A stretch of DNA of 43,176 bases, from positions 1 to 43,176 of IMG/VR virus record IMGVR_UViG_3300006059_000004; one strand, given 5' to 3'. The notes under the pieces are model-generated. The model did not search any database. It worked only from the letters and a program-made list of their open reading frames with translations, and was not told the origin of the DNA. Shown in pieces: positions 12,838 to 22,300 of this stretch. Within the stretch, counting starts at the first letter, position 1. Each line of letters begins with the position of its first letter. This DNA is from a virus. The translations under genes and the position numbers were made by a program.

Positions 12838-13232
12838 AAATCGTACCGGAACCCCTGCGGAGTCTTTTCGATCCGCAGGAGTTTCACTGTCAAAAAATAC
12901 GTTTGATCGTGTAAATTAAACAACTGCCCCGGCTTCCACGGCTTCAGGTAATGCCGATAGGTCTGGTTCTTCAGTCCCATGATCGTCTGAACCATGTACC
13001 GCCGCTTGTACAACATCGCCGGCAACGACCGCGAGTTGCAGATCCTCGCGTTGTCCAACCCGCGCAAGACCGCGTTGTATTCCTGTAGCCACATCCCAGC
13101 CTTCTCTTCACTGTCGAACACACGCCAGTCATAGCTGTCGAGCTTCTCCCCGTACTCTTTGAGGTCTTCCGCGTAGTCTTCCGGGTGGTACTCATAGACT
13201 TCTGGTTTTCTCTCCAAATTAATATAAAACAT
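12828..13232 (-). CDS. 134-aa protein of unknown function
   Basis: From ATG 13232 the protein reads MFYINLERKPEVYEYHPEDY and is rich in acidic and aromatic residues. A basic part follows (MLYKRRYMVQTIMGLKNQTYRHYL), then KPGQLFNLHDQTYFLTVKLLRIEK, whose strand pattern resembles a small PUA-like barrel. That last similarity is only an impression. It ends in TAG. It is divergent from the PPase gene, with starts only a few bases apart, so the two genes must share a control region. Function unknown. Confidence 0.6.
   Translation of the reverse strand: MFYINLERKPEVYEYHPEDYAEDLKEYGEKLDSYDWRVFDSEEKAGMWLQEYNAVLRGLDNARICNSRSLPAMLYKRRYMVQTIMGLKNQTYRHYLKPWKPGQLFNLHDQTYFLTVKLLRIEKTPQGFRYDFQR
12854..12879 (+). 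terminator. Weak hairpin terminator candidate
   Basis: CCTGCGGA (12854-12861) pairs with TCCGCAGG (12872-12879) around a ten-base loop, just after the rightward genes 12119-12837. The T tract that follows is poor (AGTTTCA). It lies inside the 3' coding end of the convergent gene. Confidence 0.35.
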
Positions 13233-13236
13233 AGGG

Positions 13237-13929
13237 GTGATCAAATCGCATCTCCAGTTGGCCGAATTCATCGCCGGGAAACGTATCCTCCATATGAACT
13301 CTCTCGGGAAGGATAGCGTAGCTTGCCTTGAGTGGCTCGCTCATTTTGCCTACCCTTCTCATATCGTCTCTGTCTACTACGAATTCTTCGCCAAACACCC
13401 AGGCGACGATCCCTACTTCGCCTACCTCAAACGCCGCTACCCCCACGTCGAATTCATCACGCGACCCAACTCCATCGAGATCAATCAAATCCAGGCCGGC
13501 ATCTACCAGTCCCCTCTCGATGTAAATCACGTCTACAATCACTTCGAATACGAAGACTTCTCTCGTCGAAAACAAACCGAAGAGATCATGGCCGAATATC
13601 AATGCGATTACATCGCGTCGGGGTTCTCTAAATACGAAGGCTTCGCACGCGCCTCACGCTTCTACCAAGAGGGACTCGTCACAGGTCACCACATCTACCC
13701 GCTCGGTCTCATGGAGAAACGACACATCTATAATATCGTCGCCTCGATGAAACTCCACCCCTCCTACAAGTTCTCAAAGTCCACCTTCGATCAACCGACC
13801 TGGTACAAGATGCGGTCCGCTTGTATCGCGAACCCCGAATACGAGAAAATCCTCTTCAAATGGTTTCCTCTCCTTCGGCTCGATAAATACCGCTGGGAGA
13901 AACTCATCCATGGCCAAACTCACCGATGA
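13237..13929 (+). CDS. Second N-type ATP pyrophosphatase (PAPS reductase-like)
   Basis: 230 residues with an N-terminal PP-loop: RILHMNSLGKDSVACLEWL (about residues 16-34), the SxGKDS signature of ATP pyrophosphatases related to PAPS reductase and DndC. Further pieces are VYYEFFAKHPGDDPYFAYLK, CDYIASGFSKYEGFARA and YPLGLMEKRHIYNIV, which fit the family's helix and specificity regions. GTG 13237 is needed because ATG 13294 would cut off the first strand of the fold. Substrate unknown: sulfate/thio transfer to nucleic acid, nucleotide modification or tRNA thiolation are all possible. It overlaps the next gene by 20 bases. Confidence 0.8.
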   Translation: MIKSHLQLAEFIAGKRILHMNSLGKDSVACLEWLAHFAYPSHIVSVYYEFFAKHPGDDPYFAYLKRRYPHVEFITRPNSIEINQIQAGIYQSPLDVNHVYNHFEYEDFSRRKQTEEIMAEYQCDYIASGFSKYEGFARASRFYQEGLVTGHHIYPLGLMEKRHIYNIVASMKLHPSYKFSKSTFDQPTWYKMRSACIANPEYEKILFKWFPLLRLDKYRWEKLIHGQTHR

Positions 13930-14323
13930 AGAAAAGATCATCCGGGCCGAACTAAAGCGCCGCTCGCAAAAGACCGAACAGCAACTCGTTCACGAATACG
14001 CCAACCAAGTCATGGATCGCAAAGCCTCCCGTGGCCACTATGACAAACGCTTCGATTGGCATAAACGGGACGGCGCAACTAACAAAGACCTTTGGTTTGA
14101 TAGCGATTTCTTCTTCTCCGTTGTCTTCCAATCCGAAGCCCAGAAATACGAATTCCTATCAAAACTCTCATGGCAAACCGATGATTTCGAACAAGTCCAA
14201 ATCGTCAACGGGTTGGCCCTGGCTAAGAAACTAGGCATTGATCTCAAGCCGGAAACCGCGTTACCCTATCCTTACACCGATCTGGAGCTCCGAGACCTAG
14301 TTCTCGATTCAGACGATTTCTAA
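13910..14323 (+). CDS. 137-aa protein next to ATP-PPase
   Basis: Starts MAKLTDEEKIIRAELKRRSQ and is highly charged in the first 60 residues (KRFDWHKRDGATNKDLWFDSD). A more regular part follows: FFFSVVFQSEAQKYEFLSKL, then ALAKKLGIDLKP and an acidic end. Its overlap with the PPase gene suggests joint expression and perhaps a joint function. I do not recognise a family with confidence. Confidence 0.65.
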   Translation: MAKLTDEEKIIRAELKRRSQKTEQQLVHEYANQVMDRKASRGHYDKRFDWHKRDGATNKDLWFDSDFFFSVVFQSEAQKYEFLSKLSWQTDDFEQVQIVNGLALAKKLGIDLKPETALPYPYTDLELRDLVLDSDDF

Positions 14324-14341
14324 AGAAAGGAGACTACCCAC

Positions 14342-14437
14342 ATGGCTAAGAAGGCAAAACGCGGTGTGAACCGCAAAGCAATCAACAAGAAAGTCCGCGC
14401 TGCTCGTAAAAAGAACGGCACCCACGACGCTTGGTGA
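14342..14437 (+). CDS. 31-aa strongly basic microprotein
   Basis: MAKKAKRGVNRKAINKKVRA, then ARKKNGTHDAW. About half of the residues are Lys or Arg, so it should bind nucleic acid. AAAGGAG precedes the ATG at good spacing, giving one of the best ribosome sites in the region. It is the last gene before a strong terminator. Role unknown; DNA condensation or RNA binding is possible. Confidence 0.7.
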   Translation: MAKKAKRGVNRKAINKKVRAARKKNGTHDAW

Positions 14438-14438
14438 T

Positions 14439-15089
14439 TTAGAAAATCTTAGCTCCGGCTTCTTCTATGGAGGGCCGGAGCTTTTCTTTCAGACCCTCCT
14501 TCACTTCCGGCGACGGACAATCAATAATGATCACGATCCTCTTCCCCTCAACTTCCGTCTTCTCTTGAATCGCTCCAATATTAGCTGTAGTCGGTTTTTC
14601 GACAGGAATCTGTTCCGTTGTCTGAGGGGTATCTCTCACATACTTCGCATCCGAGATCGGTTCCATCACCAACTCTTCAAACCCAGCCAACGCTAAATCC
14701 ATCTCGGGGAAGTCTGCCATCACTAACTTCAAAAGCTCTTGATCCCAATCCCCCGAGTGCTTATTCGCAGCCAACAAAGCTTCCGCTTCCCATGTCCCCG
14801 GCGCGTCCACTTCGCGGTATCTAAACTTCTCTCCATCCACCAACACATAGCCTTCCGCGACCGTTAAACACCTTGTCGGGGTAGGATAATTATGCTCAAT
14901 CACCACCTTGGAACTCGGTGGAACCACCTTCCCTCTCTGGTGTCCACTGATCAAATTTTTCGTGCGGCGGTTATACACCCACCCCTAGAGGTCTCCGTAT
15001 TTCTCGAATGATTTCTTGAGGAGCGCCAGTTTTTTATCGCTGATTTTTCTTGGATTTCGTGCATTGGGCTTCAGATCTTTGATTTGCAT
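14439..15089 (-). CDS. ParB/Srx-like protein interrupted by an in-frame amber codon
   Basis: The reading frame from ATG 15089 to TAA 14439 is 216 codons long with one TAG at 14985-14987 (codon 35). Before it: MQIKDLKPNARNPRKISDKK and LALLKKSFEKYGDL; after it: GWVYNRRTKNLISGHQRGKV. Joined, these form the ParB-like N-terminal nucleotidase/nuclease fold: NPRKIS, KYGDL-x-G-VYN and the hallmark GHQR. Later AEALLAANKHSGDWDQELL and LDLALAGFEELV-like segments match stand-alone phage ParB proteins. Without the first 34 codons the fold lacks its first strand and helix. GTG 14978 could start a truncated product. Explanations: amber decoding by the phage's own tRNA, recent inactivation, or an assembly error. 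ParB-like phage proteins often accompany DNA methyltransferases; none is seen here. Confidence 0.75.
14451..14490 (+). terminator. Rho-independent terminator
   Basis: AGCTCCGGC (14451-14459) pairs perfectly with GCCGGAGCT (14474-14482), followed by TTTTCTTTC. It ends the rightward PPase operon just after the 31-aa gene and lies inside the 3' coding end of the ParB-like gene on the other strand. Confidence 0.8.
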
Positions 15090-15123
15090 TCATAAAGTGT
15101 TATCATTAGCAAATGGAAATTAA

Positions 15124-15522
15124 ATGGCTAAATTTGTAAAAGGCCAAATAGCCAATCCTTTAGGCGCTGGGGCTCATGATAAGGTGAAAGCCGCTCTGAA
15201 GCGGATCACCAACGAAGAGTTCAAGGACGTGATCGACGCTACCCTGAAAGGCAACGTCGATCAGTTGAAAGAGATCGCCGAAGACCCCGAGAGTTCTGCT
15301 CTCAAGGTCGGCGTGGCTAGAGCGATCTTCAATGCTGTCAAGAAGGGGGATTGGCCAGTGCTGGAGTCGATCATCTCGCGGATCGTTGGAAAGGTACCAG
15401 ACAAAATCGAGCATTCGGGGATTGATGGATCACCGATTGACACATCGGCGGAATCAAGCGAAGAGAGATTGAAACGTATTCAAGCGAATATGAAGAAACT
15501 CCAAATCCTTGATGGGCAATGA
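15124..15522 (+). CDS. Small terminase subunit-like protein
   Basis: 132 residues in the usual place directly before the large terminase. MAKFVKGQIANPLGAGAHDK resembles the KGQxxNPxGR start of a phage DNA-packaging family. The middle is helical (HDKVKAALKRITNEEFKDVI, LKVGVARAIFNAVKKGDW), and IISRIVGKVPDKIEH with a coiled C-terminus follows. It should recognise phage DNA and load the motor. The gene overlaps the terminase start by 11 bases. Identification depends on context plus these motifs. Confidence 0.75.
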   Translation: MAKFVKGQIANPLGAGAHDKVKAALKRITNEEFKDVIDATLKGNVDQLKEIAEDPESSALKVGVARAIFNAVKKGDWPVLESIISRIVGKVPDKIEHSGIDGSPIDTSAESSEERLKRIQANMKKLQILDGQ

Positions 15523-16987
15523 AGCAGAACAAATTCAATTCGACGAAGATCTCCAAGTCGAACTTCTCTTACGCGCACGCGAAGACCTCCTCGCGTTTAC
15601 CCTTTATACTAAAGACAACTATGACGTTAACTGGCATCATCGGCACCTGTGCGACAAGCTCAACGCTTTTACTCGGGGTGATATTAAGTACCTCATGGTC
15701 TTTATGCCTCCTCGTCACGGGAAATCAGAACTCGTTTCTCGACGATTCCCAGCGTTCCTCCACGGTCTGTACCCAGATGCGGAAATCATGGCGGCTTCCT
15801 ACCTCGACTCTTTAGCCGGGGATATGACGATTGATGTACAGAACATTATTGATTCTCCTGCTTACCACCGCGTATTTCCTAGAACAAAGATCTATCCGCC
15901 TGGGACGAGCTACACGCTTGGAACACGCAACTCATCCGAACATCACATTATCGGACACCGGGGTAAGTACCGTGGCCAAGGAGTCGGTGGATCGTTCACT
16001 GGAAAAGGTGCCAACTTCATTATCATTGACGACCCTATCAAAGGACGCGAGATCGCTGACTCCGTAGCGTTCCGCGAGCGGCTCTGGAATTTCTACAAGG
16101 ACGACCTCTTCTCTCGGCTTGAAACGAATCTCGAGACTGGTAGGCAAGGGCAGGTGTTGATCACTCAAACTCGTTGGCACGAAGACGATCTCTCGGGACG
16201 ACTCCTAGAGCTCATGTATAAAGATCCGCTCTCGATTCAATGGGATATTATCAACTACCCAGCTATAAGAATCAGCCAAGACGATGCAACTGATCAAAGA
16301 GCGATCGGGGAACCTCTTTGGCCTAAAAAGTACAATCTTCAGCAACTCGGTGCGATTCGGTCCTCGCTCGGGCCTCGCGGTTGGAGTTCCCTCTATCAGC
16401 AATCGCCAGTACCCCTAGGCGGTGGTCTCTTCAACGACCAGATGTTCGAATTCGTTGATCTCCCCGGCCAGTTCGATTGGAAGTTCATCACAGCCGACAC
16501 GGCGTATAAAGAAAAGCAAGAGAACGACTTCACTGTCTTTACCGCGTTTGGGGTCATTGGAGATCAGCTTTTCGTACTCGACGTGTTCCGCGAACAGATG
16601 AAGTCGTCTGATATCGAGACACGGGTCGAGCCTTTCATCCGTCGGTTTCTTGACTACGGATACCGTGGAACCTACATCGAACCCAAGGGCCACGGGATCT
16701 ATCTCAACCAGAAGTTCGCTGGGAAGGGGTTGGCTATTCCAGGCGAGACTCGGATCAAGGAGTTCTACTCCGATCGGAGATTCGATAAAGTCGAGCGTGC
16801 CAATAACGTAGTTCCCCACCTGGCTTATCGGAAACTCAAGATCGGCAATCAGGTTGCTCACCGAGAAGAACTCTTGGCTGAACTTTTAGGCTTCCCCAAG
16901 TGGAAACATGATGACTTCGTAGATACTGTGGTAGATGGTCTGAAAATGGTTTACGCTAATACAATGTCAATTTTGGATGTGCTATGA
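15512..16987 (+). CDS. terL: Terminase large subunit
   Basis: 491-residue packaging motor. ATPase: Walker A MPPRHGKSE (about 65-73), Walker B FIIIDDP (about 169-175), then TRWHEDDLSGRLL (motif III region). RNase H-like nuclease: ITADTAYKEKQENDFTVF (first catalytic Asp, about 328), YIEPKGHG and the terminal KHDDFVDTVVDG, which supplies the last acidic residues. All key residues are present. I use ATG 15512; a TTG one codon earlier is also possible. The stop overlaps the portal start (ATGA). Confidence 0.95.
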   Translation: MGNEAEQIQFDEDLQVELLLRAREDLLAFTLYTKDNYDVNWHHRHLCDKLNAFTRGDIKYLMVFMPPRHGKSELVSRRFPAFLHGLYPDAEIMAASYLDSLAGDMTIDVQNIIDSPAYHRVFPRTKIYPPGTSYTLGTRNSSEHHIIGHRGKYRGQGVGGSFTGKGANFIIIDDPIKGREIADSVAFRERLWNFYKDDLFSRLETNLETGRQGQVLITQTRWHEDDLSGRLLELMYKDPLSIQWDIINYPAIRISQDDATDQRAIGEPLWPKKYNLQQLGAIRSSLGPRGWSSLYQQSPVPLGGGLFNDQMFEFVDLPGQFDWKFITADTAYKEKQENDFTVFTAFGVIGDQLFVLDVFREQMKSSDIETRVEPFIRRFLDYGYRGTYIEPKGHGIYLNQKFAGKGLAIPGETRIKEFYSDRRFDKVERANNVVPHLAYRKLKIGNQVAHREELLAELLGFPKWKHDDFVDTVVDGLKMVYANTMSILDVL

Positions 16988-18723
16988 AAAAGAAGAAGCC
17001 CACCACGCGTACTGAGAAGCCAGAGAAGTTCGAGAACGCGATCCAGCCACCCGTACAGAACGGTCTCTGTGAAACTCTCGGAATGAGCCAAGGCCCATTC
17101 GGCTCCATCGGCGGACAGTACGGTTACGCTGGATCTAACGGCTCACCTGAACAAGTCTCCGATACAACTACCCTCTTCACTAACCTACGCTGGTACTTTG
17201 TCTCCAACATGAGACAGCTCGTTTCGGAGCTCTATGTTGAGATTGGGTTAATCCAAACTATCGTCGATGTTCCTGTAAACGACGCTCTACGCGGGGGCGT
17301 GAAGATCAAGTCTAAACAACTGGACGAAGAACAGATTGAAGAGCTTAAGATCTCGATGAAGCGAGATGATGATCTGGGTACGGTAGGTAAGGCGCTTAAG
17401 TGGAACCGTCTTTTCGGCGGCGCTGGCGTTCTAGTCCTCGTTGATGATCAAGACCCAGAGACCCCACTAGATCTCTCCAGCATTACACAAGAAACCAACC
17501 TCCAGTTCCGCGCAGTCGATATGTGGGAGCTCTTCTGGGACAAACAGAACACCGAGGGATACGACCCTGAAATACAATCAGAAGAGTTTGAGTTTTACGA
17601 CTACTACGCTTCGAAAGTCCATAAGTCGCGAGTCATGCGTCTTAAGGGTATCGAAGCGCCGTCTTTCCTTCGTCCTCGCCTCCGAGGTTGGGGATTTAGT
17701 GTTGTCGAGGTCTTGGTACGTTCAATTAACCAGTATCTCAAAGCGACCGATCTTACGTTTGAGGTTCTCGACGAATTCAAGATTGATGTTTATAAAATCA
17801 AGAATCTTGTCAACTCGCTTCTAACTCCCCAGGGGGCGGCCTCCGTTCGTCAACGCGTTCAACTCGCCAACTGGCAGAAGAACTATCAGAACGCCGTGGT
17901 TATGGATTCCGAAGACGATTGGGACCATAAACAGCTCTCCTTCGGAGGACTCGCTGAAGCCCAAGCGGGTATTCGAAAACAAGTCTGTTCGGATCTCCGT
18001 ATGCCAGCCACCAAACTCTTCGGATCATCCGAGAACGGCGGATTGGGTAACGCTGACCAGAACGATATGGAGAACTACAACTCCATGGTTGAGGGGGAAG
18101 TCCGAGACAAGTCGGAGTTTCTCGTTCTTCGAATTATTGAGATTAAATGCCAGAAGCTCTTCGGCTTTATACCCGATGACCTCGAAGTCGAATTCAATCC
18201 GCTTCGCGTTCTGTCTTCTCTCGATGAAGAGACCGTCAAGACCTCGAAATTTACTCGACTCCTCCAGGCTAAACAAGCAGGAGAAATCACGACCGAAGAA
18301 TTCCGAGACGCTTGTAATAAGGGCAACCTGTTTGACGTAAAGCTAGACACCACGACGATTGGACTCGACGACAATTCGGTCAAGGAGAAAGGCCATAACG
18401 CCAAGGACGTGAAAGACACCGTAGATCCAGGAACGAATCGCGAAGATTCGCGCACTCCGCGAGCTACTCGCGAACTCGACGCCAAGACCGGATCGAAGCT
18501 GAACTCAAAGGCCATTCCACCCCGGTTTAACTCAGCCGAGTTTGATCGAAAGAGTTACGAAGCCGATGGCGGAGATTCATGGATTGATCCTAAACGCGCA
18601 CCCATCTTCGAAGACCCTAAGCTAGTTGATCAGGGTATTTGGGCTAAAGCTAAGGAGCGTACTCGCGGAGGAAGCTGGCAGTACACCGTTTGGATGTACA
18701 AGAAGCTGGGTGGTAAGGTTTGA
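16984..18723 (+). CDS. Portal protein (DUF1073 family)
   Basis: 579 residues of the DUF1073 portal family. Seen: LGMSQGPFGSIGGQY near the N-terminus, LIQTIVDVPVNDALRGGVKI, LKWNRLFGGAGVLVLVDDQD, SVVEVLVRSINQYLKATDLT and RKQVCSDLRMPATKLFGSS, in the usual order. About residue 500 starts a separate C-terminal piece ending WAKAKERTRGGSWQY then VWMYKKLGGKV, a small module with a terminal KxLGG/KMGG motif found at the end of some phage proteins. Portals form the dodecameric ring at the packaging vertex. The Pfam family is related to the fold of Acb1-type proteins, but I see no reason to assign anti-CBASS activity. Confidence 0.9.
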   Translation: MKKKKPTTRTEKPEKFENAIQPPVQNGLCETLGMSQGPFGSIGGQYGYAGSNGSPEQVSDTTTLFTNLRWYFVSNMRQLVSELYVEIGLIQTIVDVPVNDALRGGVKIKSKQLDEEQIEELKISMKRDDDLGTVGKALKWNRLFGGAGVLVLVDDQDPETPLDLSSITQETNLQFRAVDMWELFWDKQNTEGYDPEIQSEEFEFYDYYASKVHKSRVMRLKGIEAPSFLRPRLRGWGFSVVEVLVRSINQYLKATDLTFEVLDEFKIDVYKIKNLVNSLLTPQGAASVRQRVQLANWQKNYQNAVVMDSEDDWDHKQLSFGGLAEAQAGIRKQVCSDLRMPATKLFGSSENGGLGNADQNDMENYNSMVEGEVRDKSEFLVLRIIEIKCQKLFGFIPDDLEVEFNPLRVLSSLDEETVKTSKFTRLLQAKQAGEITTEEFRDACNKGNLFDVKLDTTTIGLDDNSVKEKGHNAKDVKDTVDPGTNREDSRTPRATRELDAKTGSKLNSKAIPPRFNSAEFDRKSYEADGGDSWIDPKRAPIFEDPKLVDQGIWAKAKERTRGGSWQYTVWMYKKLGGKV

Positions 18724-18731
18724 GAAAGATC

Positions 18732-18917
18732 ATGATTGTCATTGAAGACACCGGGGCGGAAACCTTTCAAGTTTACCTAGCCGGAGACGTAGAGCGACTA
18801 GAGCGGAACGACGTAGAATTTAGTGCGGCGGAGTATTGGGGTTCTCGGTTATTTCAGCCTTGTGCGGAAGAAATTAACAGAGCTGGTGCGGCCCAGCCAA
18901 GAGGAGTGTTACATTGA
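18732..18917 (+). CDS. Small acidic protein, 61 aa
   Basis: Starts MIVIEDTGAETFQVYLAGDV and continues ERLERNDVEFSAAEYWGSRLF. Small phage proteins of this pattern (IxIEDxGAxTFxVYLxGDxERL) are common and uncharacterised. An alternative TTG at 18720 overlaps the portal stop and would add four residues; GAGAAAG upstream favours ATG 18732. Its stop overlaps the Fis-like gene start. Confidence 0.65.
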   Translation: MIVIEDTGAETFQVYLAGDVERLERNDVEFSAAEYWGSRLFQPCAEEINRAGAAQPRGVLH

Positions 18918-19336
18918 ACGAAATTATTACATGGTCCCCGGGTGTCTCCCTAGAAGAGATTGAGAAACAGGTCATTCTAAAGGCGTTTCGGTTTTATCGC
19001 GGAAATAAGACTGCAACGTCTAATGCTCTGGGTTGCTCGATTAGAACACTTGATAATAAACTGGAGAAGTATAAAAATGATGGAAATGAACAGTCTAAAC
19101 GAGACGCCGAGCTCCACGAACGAAGACAGCACTTCTTTGACAGACAAAAAGGCCCATCCCGAGACGAAGAAGGAAGGGCGGTGTTACCTAGCGCCGCTAC
19201 CGGGGTACGTGTGGAATCCGATCAAAAAGCTACCCAGGAATCTCCGGTGTCCGTGCCAGAGCGGAAAGAAATTCAAAGCGTGTTGCCTGAACAAGCTCCC
19301 GTGGGCGGTTCCCGCCGAACTAGCAAAGCAGTATGA
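18914..19336 (+). CDS. Fis-type helix-turn-helix protein
   Basis: 140 residues. Residues 11-54 (SLEEIEKQVILKAFRFYRGN, then KTATSNALGCSIRTLDNKLEKY) are a Fis-family helix-turn-helix, the DNA-binding domain of NtrC-type regulators, here without the sensor or ATPase domains. It may act as a late-gene regulator or DNA architectural protein. Its last 86 codons overlap the SEC-C gene in a different frame. That tail (SVPERKEIQSVLPEQAPVG) may be real double coding, or the gene may end earlier in nature. Confidence 0.65.
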   Translation: MNEIITWSPGVSLEEIEKQVILKAFRFYRGNKTATSNALGCSIRTLDNKLEKYKNDGNEQSKRDAELHERRQHFFDRQKGPSRDEEGRAVLPSAATGVRVESDQKATQESPVSVPERKEIQSVLPEQAPVGGSRRTSKAV

Positions 19337-19391
19337 AGAACAGATGAAGAAGCCTGACCTTATCTTCATTACGAAAGAGAACGAAAAATGA
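19077..19391 (+). CDS. SEC-C zinc motif protein
   Basis: About 104 residues from ATG 19077, with GGAGAAG ten bases upstream. The core RCPCQSGKKFKACCLNKLPW matches the SEC-C motif (CxCxSGxKxKxCC), a zinc site first known from SecA that binds SecB or ribosomes. The rest is a charged, flexible N-terminus and a helical end (ELAKQYEEQMKKPD). The gene lies wholly within or after the Fis-like frame and its stop overlaps the next start (ATGA). Small SEC-C proteins occur in phages; function unknown. Confidence 0.7.
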   Translation: MMEMNSLNETPSSTNEDSTSLTDKKAHPETKKEGRCYLAPLPGYVWNPIKKLPRNLRCPCQSGKKFKACCLNKLPWAVPAELAKQYEEQMKKPDLIFITKENEK

Positions 19392-22300
19392 AATCCTACC
19401 TTTTAGCCACACTCGCTTTTGTTGTCTCCATAGGGGTTGCTGTTTGGGCCGATACGCCACCCCCGGGCTCTGTTACGGCTAATCAAGGGAAACCAGGGCC
19501 GGTTTCAAGCCCTTGGCCGGTTCAAGTCGTTAGCTCGGTACCTTTGACAGCAACCGTTACCTTCCCAACCGTTCAAAACGTGGCCATCGTCTCCGCGTCG
19601 CCCGTTCCCGTGACCCAATCGACAAGCCCCTGGATCGACACCATTACCAATTCAACCTTTGGTAGCACTCAATCCGGCGCGTGGAATGTTGGCAGGACGT
19701 GGAATCTGTCGAGCGGGTCAGACTCTGTTACTTCAATCCAAGGAACTAGCCCTTGGGTTTCGTCTATTACCAACTTCCCAGCCACCCAGGCGGTTACTCA
19801 GTCTACCAGTCCTTGGGTTACTTCGCGTAATTGGACGCTTTCTAGCGGATCGGATTCCGTCAACGTCGGTAACTTCCCAGCGACCCAGGGGGTCACTCAG
19901 TCCACTAGTCCTTGGGTCACTTCGGTTTCTAATTTCCCAGTCACACAGAATGTGCAAGTGGTCGGTCCGTCGCCCCTACCGGTCTACATCCAAGGCGGCA
20001 TGAGCTTAGGCGCGGTTGATCAAGGGGCGCCTGGCCCGAGCCCATGGCCCGTGGTGATCAATAGTCCACTTCCGGCTGGCGCTAATTCCATCGGTCAAGT
20101 AACTGCGAATGCTGGGGCTAACCTCAATACTTCGGCTCTTGCTTTAGAGAGTGGCGGCCATCTCGCTTCGATTGACTCCAAACTCGCCAACCCGATGCCA
20201 ATTACGGCGGCCTCCCTCCCCCTCCCGACAGGAGCGGCGACTAGCGCCAACCAAACGACGGCCAATACCACGTTAGCCGCAATTCAGGCTAACCAGACGA
20301 ACGGAACCCAAGTAATTACGGTTCCCGGTACGGTCAACGTCCAAGTGGTGGGGCCTAGCCCGCTTCCTGTTTCGGGCGCGGTTAGCGTTTCCGGTCCCGT
20401 AGCCCAGGGCGCTCCCGGTCCCGTGGCCTCACCCTGGCCCGTGGTTGTCGTAGCCGCCTCACCCGTCCCAGTCACGGGTACATTCTTCCAGGCCACCCAG
20501 CCCGTCTCGATTGCTTCCACCGTGGGGGTTACCCAGTCCACTAGCCCGTGGGTGACTTCTCGTAACTGGACGCTTTCCAGCGGTGGTGGCGATTCCGTTC
20601 TAGCTGCCCAATCCGGTACGTGGAATATCAACAACATTACCGGTACCGTCTCGCTCCCTACGGGCGCGGCTACTTCAGCACTTCAGAGCACGATTAATAC
20701 CACGCTGGGAACCCCAATGCAGAACAGCGGCGGGAGTGTTACCGCGATCCAAGCTACTGGATCAAACCTCCACGTCAATGTAGATAACACGATACCAGTC
20801 ACCATTTCGGGCACACTCCCCGTCAACGTGGTTTCTCCGCTCCCCACCGGGACTAATTCCATTGGCCAAGTGACGGCTAACGCTGGGACGAATCTCAATA
20901 CTTCGGCTCTCGCTCTGGAAACGGGCGGGAATCTGGCCGGGATTAATGGGAAGCTCACCACGACCGCCAATGGTTTGAAGGTCGATGGTTCGGCAGTCAC
21001 CCAGCCCGTAAGCGCGGCGAGCTTACCTCTCCCAACGGGGGCGGCGACTAGTGCTAATCAAACTAATGCGTCCCAGAAATCCCAAATTGTTGATGGATCG
21101 GCGGCGGTTTTTGGGCCAACTACCACAATCAGCGGGACCAATTATCTTCCCGTAATCCAGGCGTCTAGCGGTACGTCCGGATCGGTGGTACCTGCGCGGA
21201 GTACTGTTGTTGCTGGTTCCGATGGGACGAACGCACAAACTCTTTCAACAGACTCCACCGGAAAGCTTAATGTAAACTTATCCGGGACAATTAGTCTACC
21301 TACGGGCGCCTCAACCTCGGCCCTACAGACTACGGGGAATACTTCGCTTGCGAGTATTGCGGCAGGTACTCCTACTTCTCTTGGTGCGAAGACCACGGCT
21401 AATTCCATGGCCGTTAATATCGCCTCTGATCAAACTGTACCCGTATCCATTGCGAGCGCCATTCCGCTCCCTACTGGGGCGGCAACATCGGCCAACCAGG
21501 CGACAGAAAATAGTTCTCTTTCCACCATCGCCACTAACACAACTCAGTTAGCCCAAGGTTCCACCACTTCGGGTCAAAACGGTTCTCTTAGCATGGGCGC
21601 GGTCACCACTAGCGCCCCATCTTATACGACGGCACAAACTAGCCCGCTATCTCTTAAAGTTACGGGCGACCTCAGAACAGACAGCACCATTGCGGACGGT
21701 TTCCTTTCGACGATTGCGACCAATACCGGAACAGCGGCGACCGATTTCACTACGACGGGCACCATTGTTGCGAATAACGGGACCGTTTCTATTAACGGTC
21801 AAGGCGTTTATACGGTCAGTTTCTCGATTACAGGAACGTGGACTGCCACCCTGGTGGTGGAAGGCCAGACGCCAGATAGTAACTGGACCCAACTCCCGAT
21901 CAACATTGTAGCCAACTCTCTTCCTTATCTTCAAACGCCAAGCGTCTCCACAAACGGGACCTACACCATTACGGGCGGCGGTTTCACTAACGTGCGTATT
22001 CGAGCCAGCGCGTTTACTTCGGGGACCGTAAGCGTCGCTATTGACGGCGCTCTTTCTCAGCAAACAGTCATTGCCAATACTTCAAGCCCTGACATGTATG
22101 TGACGGGCGCTAGCGCACAGACAGCAACCGTAAACAACATCTTAACCCCCACTTCGGGCACTACGGCAACCGACGCACAGGAATTTAAATCAGCCAGCGT
22201 ACAAGTGGTGTCCACAGGTACGGCGGGGACGTTCATTTTTGAAGGTTCGAACGACAACGTCAACTTTCAGACTATTCCCGTTTTCAACCAATTGATTCTG

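Noticed and set aside
16984-18723. Anti-CBASS function for the portal
   Set aside because: The family name is linked to Acb1 in databases, but the protein has full portal layout and I see no catalytic His-x-Thr/Ser pair.
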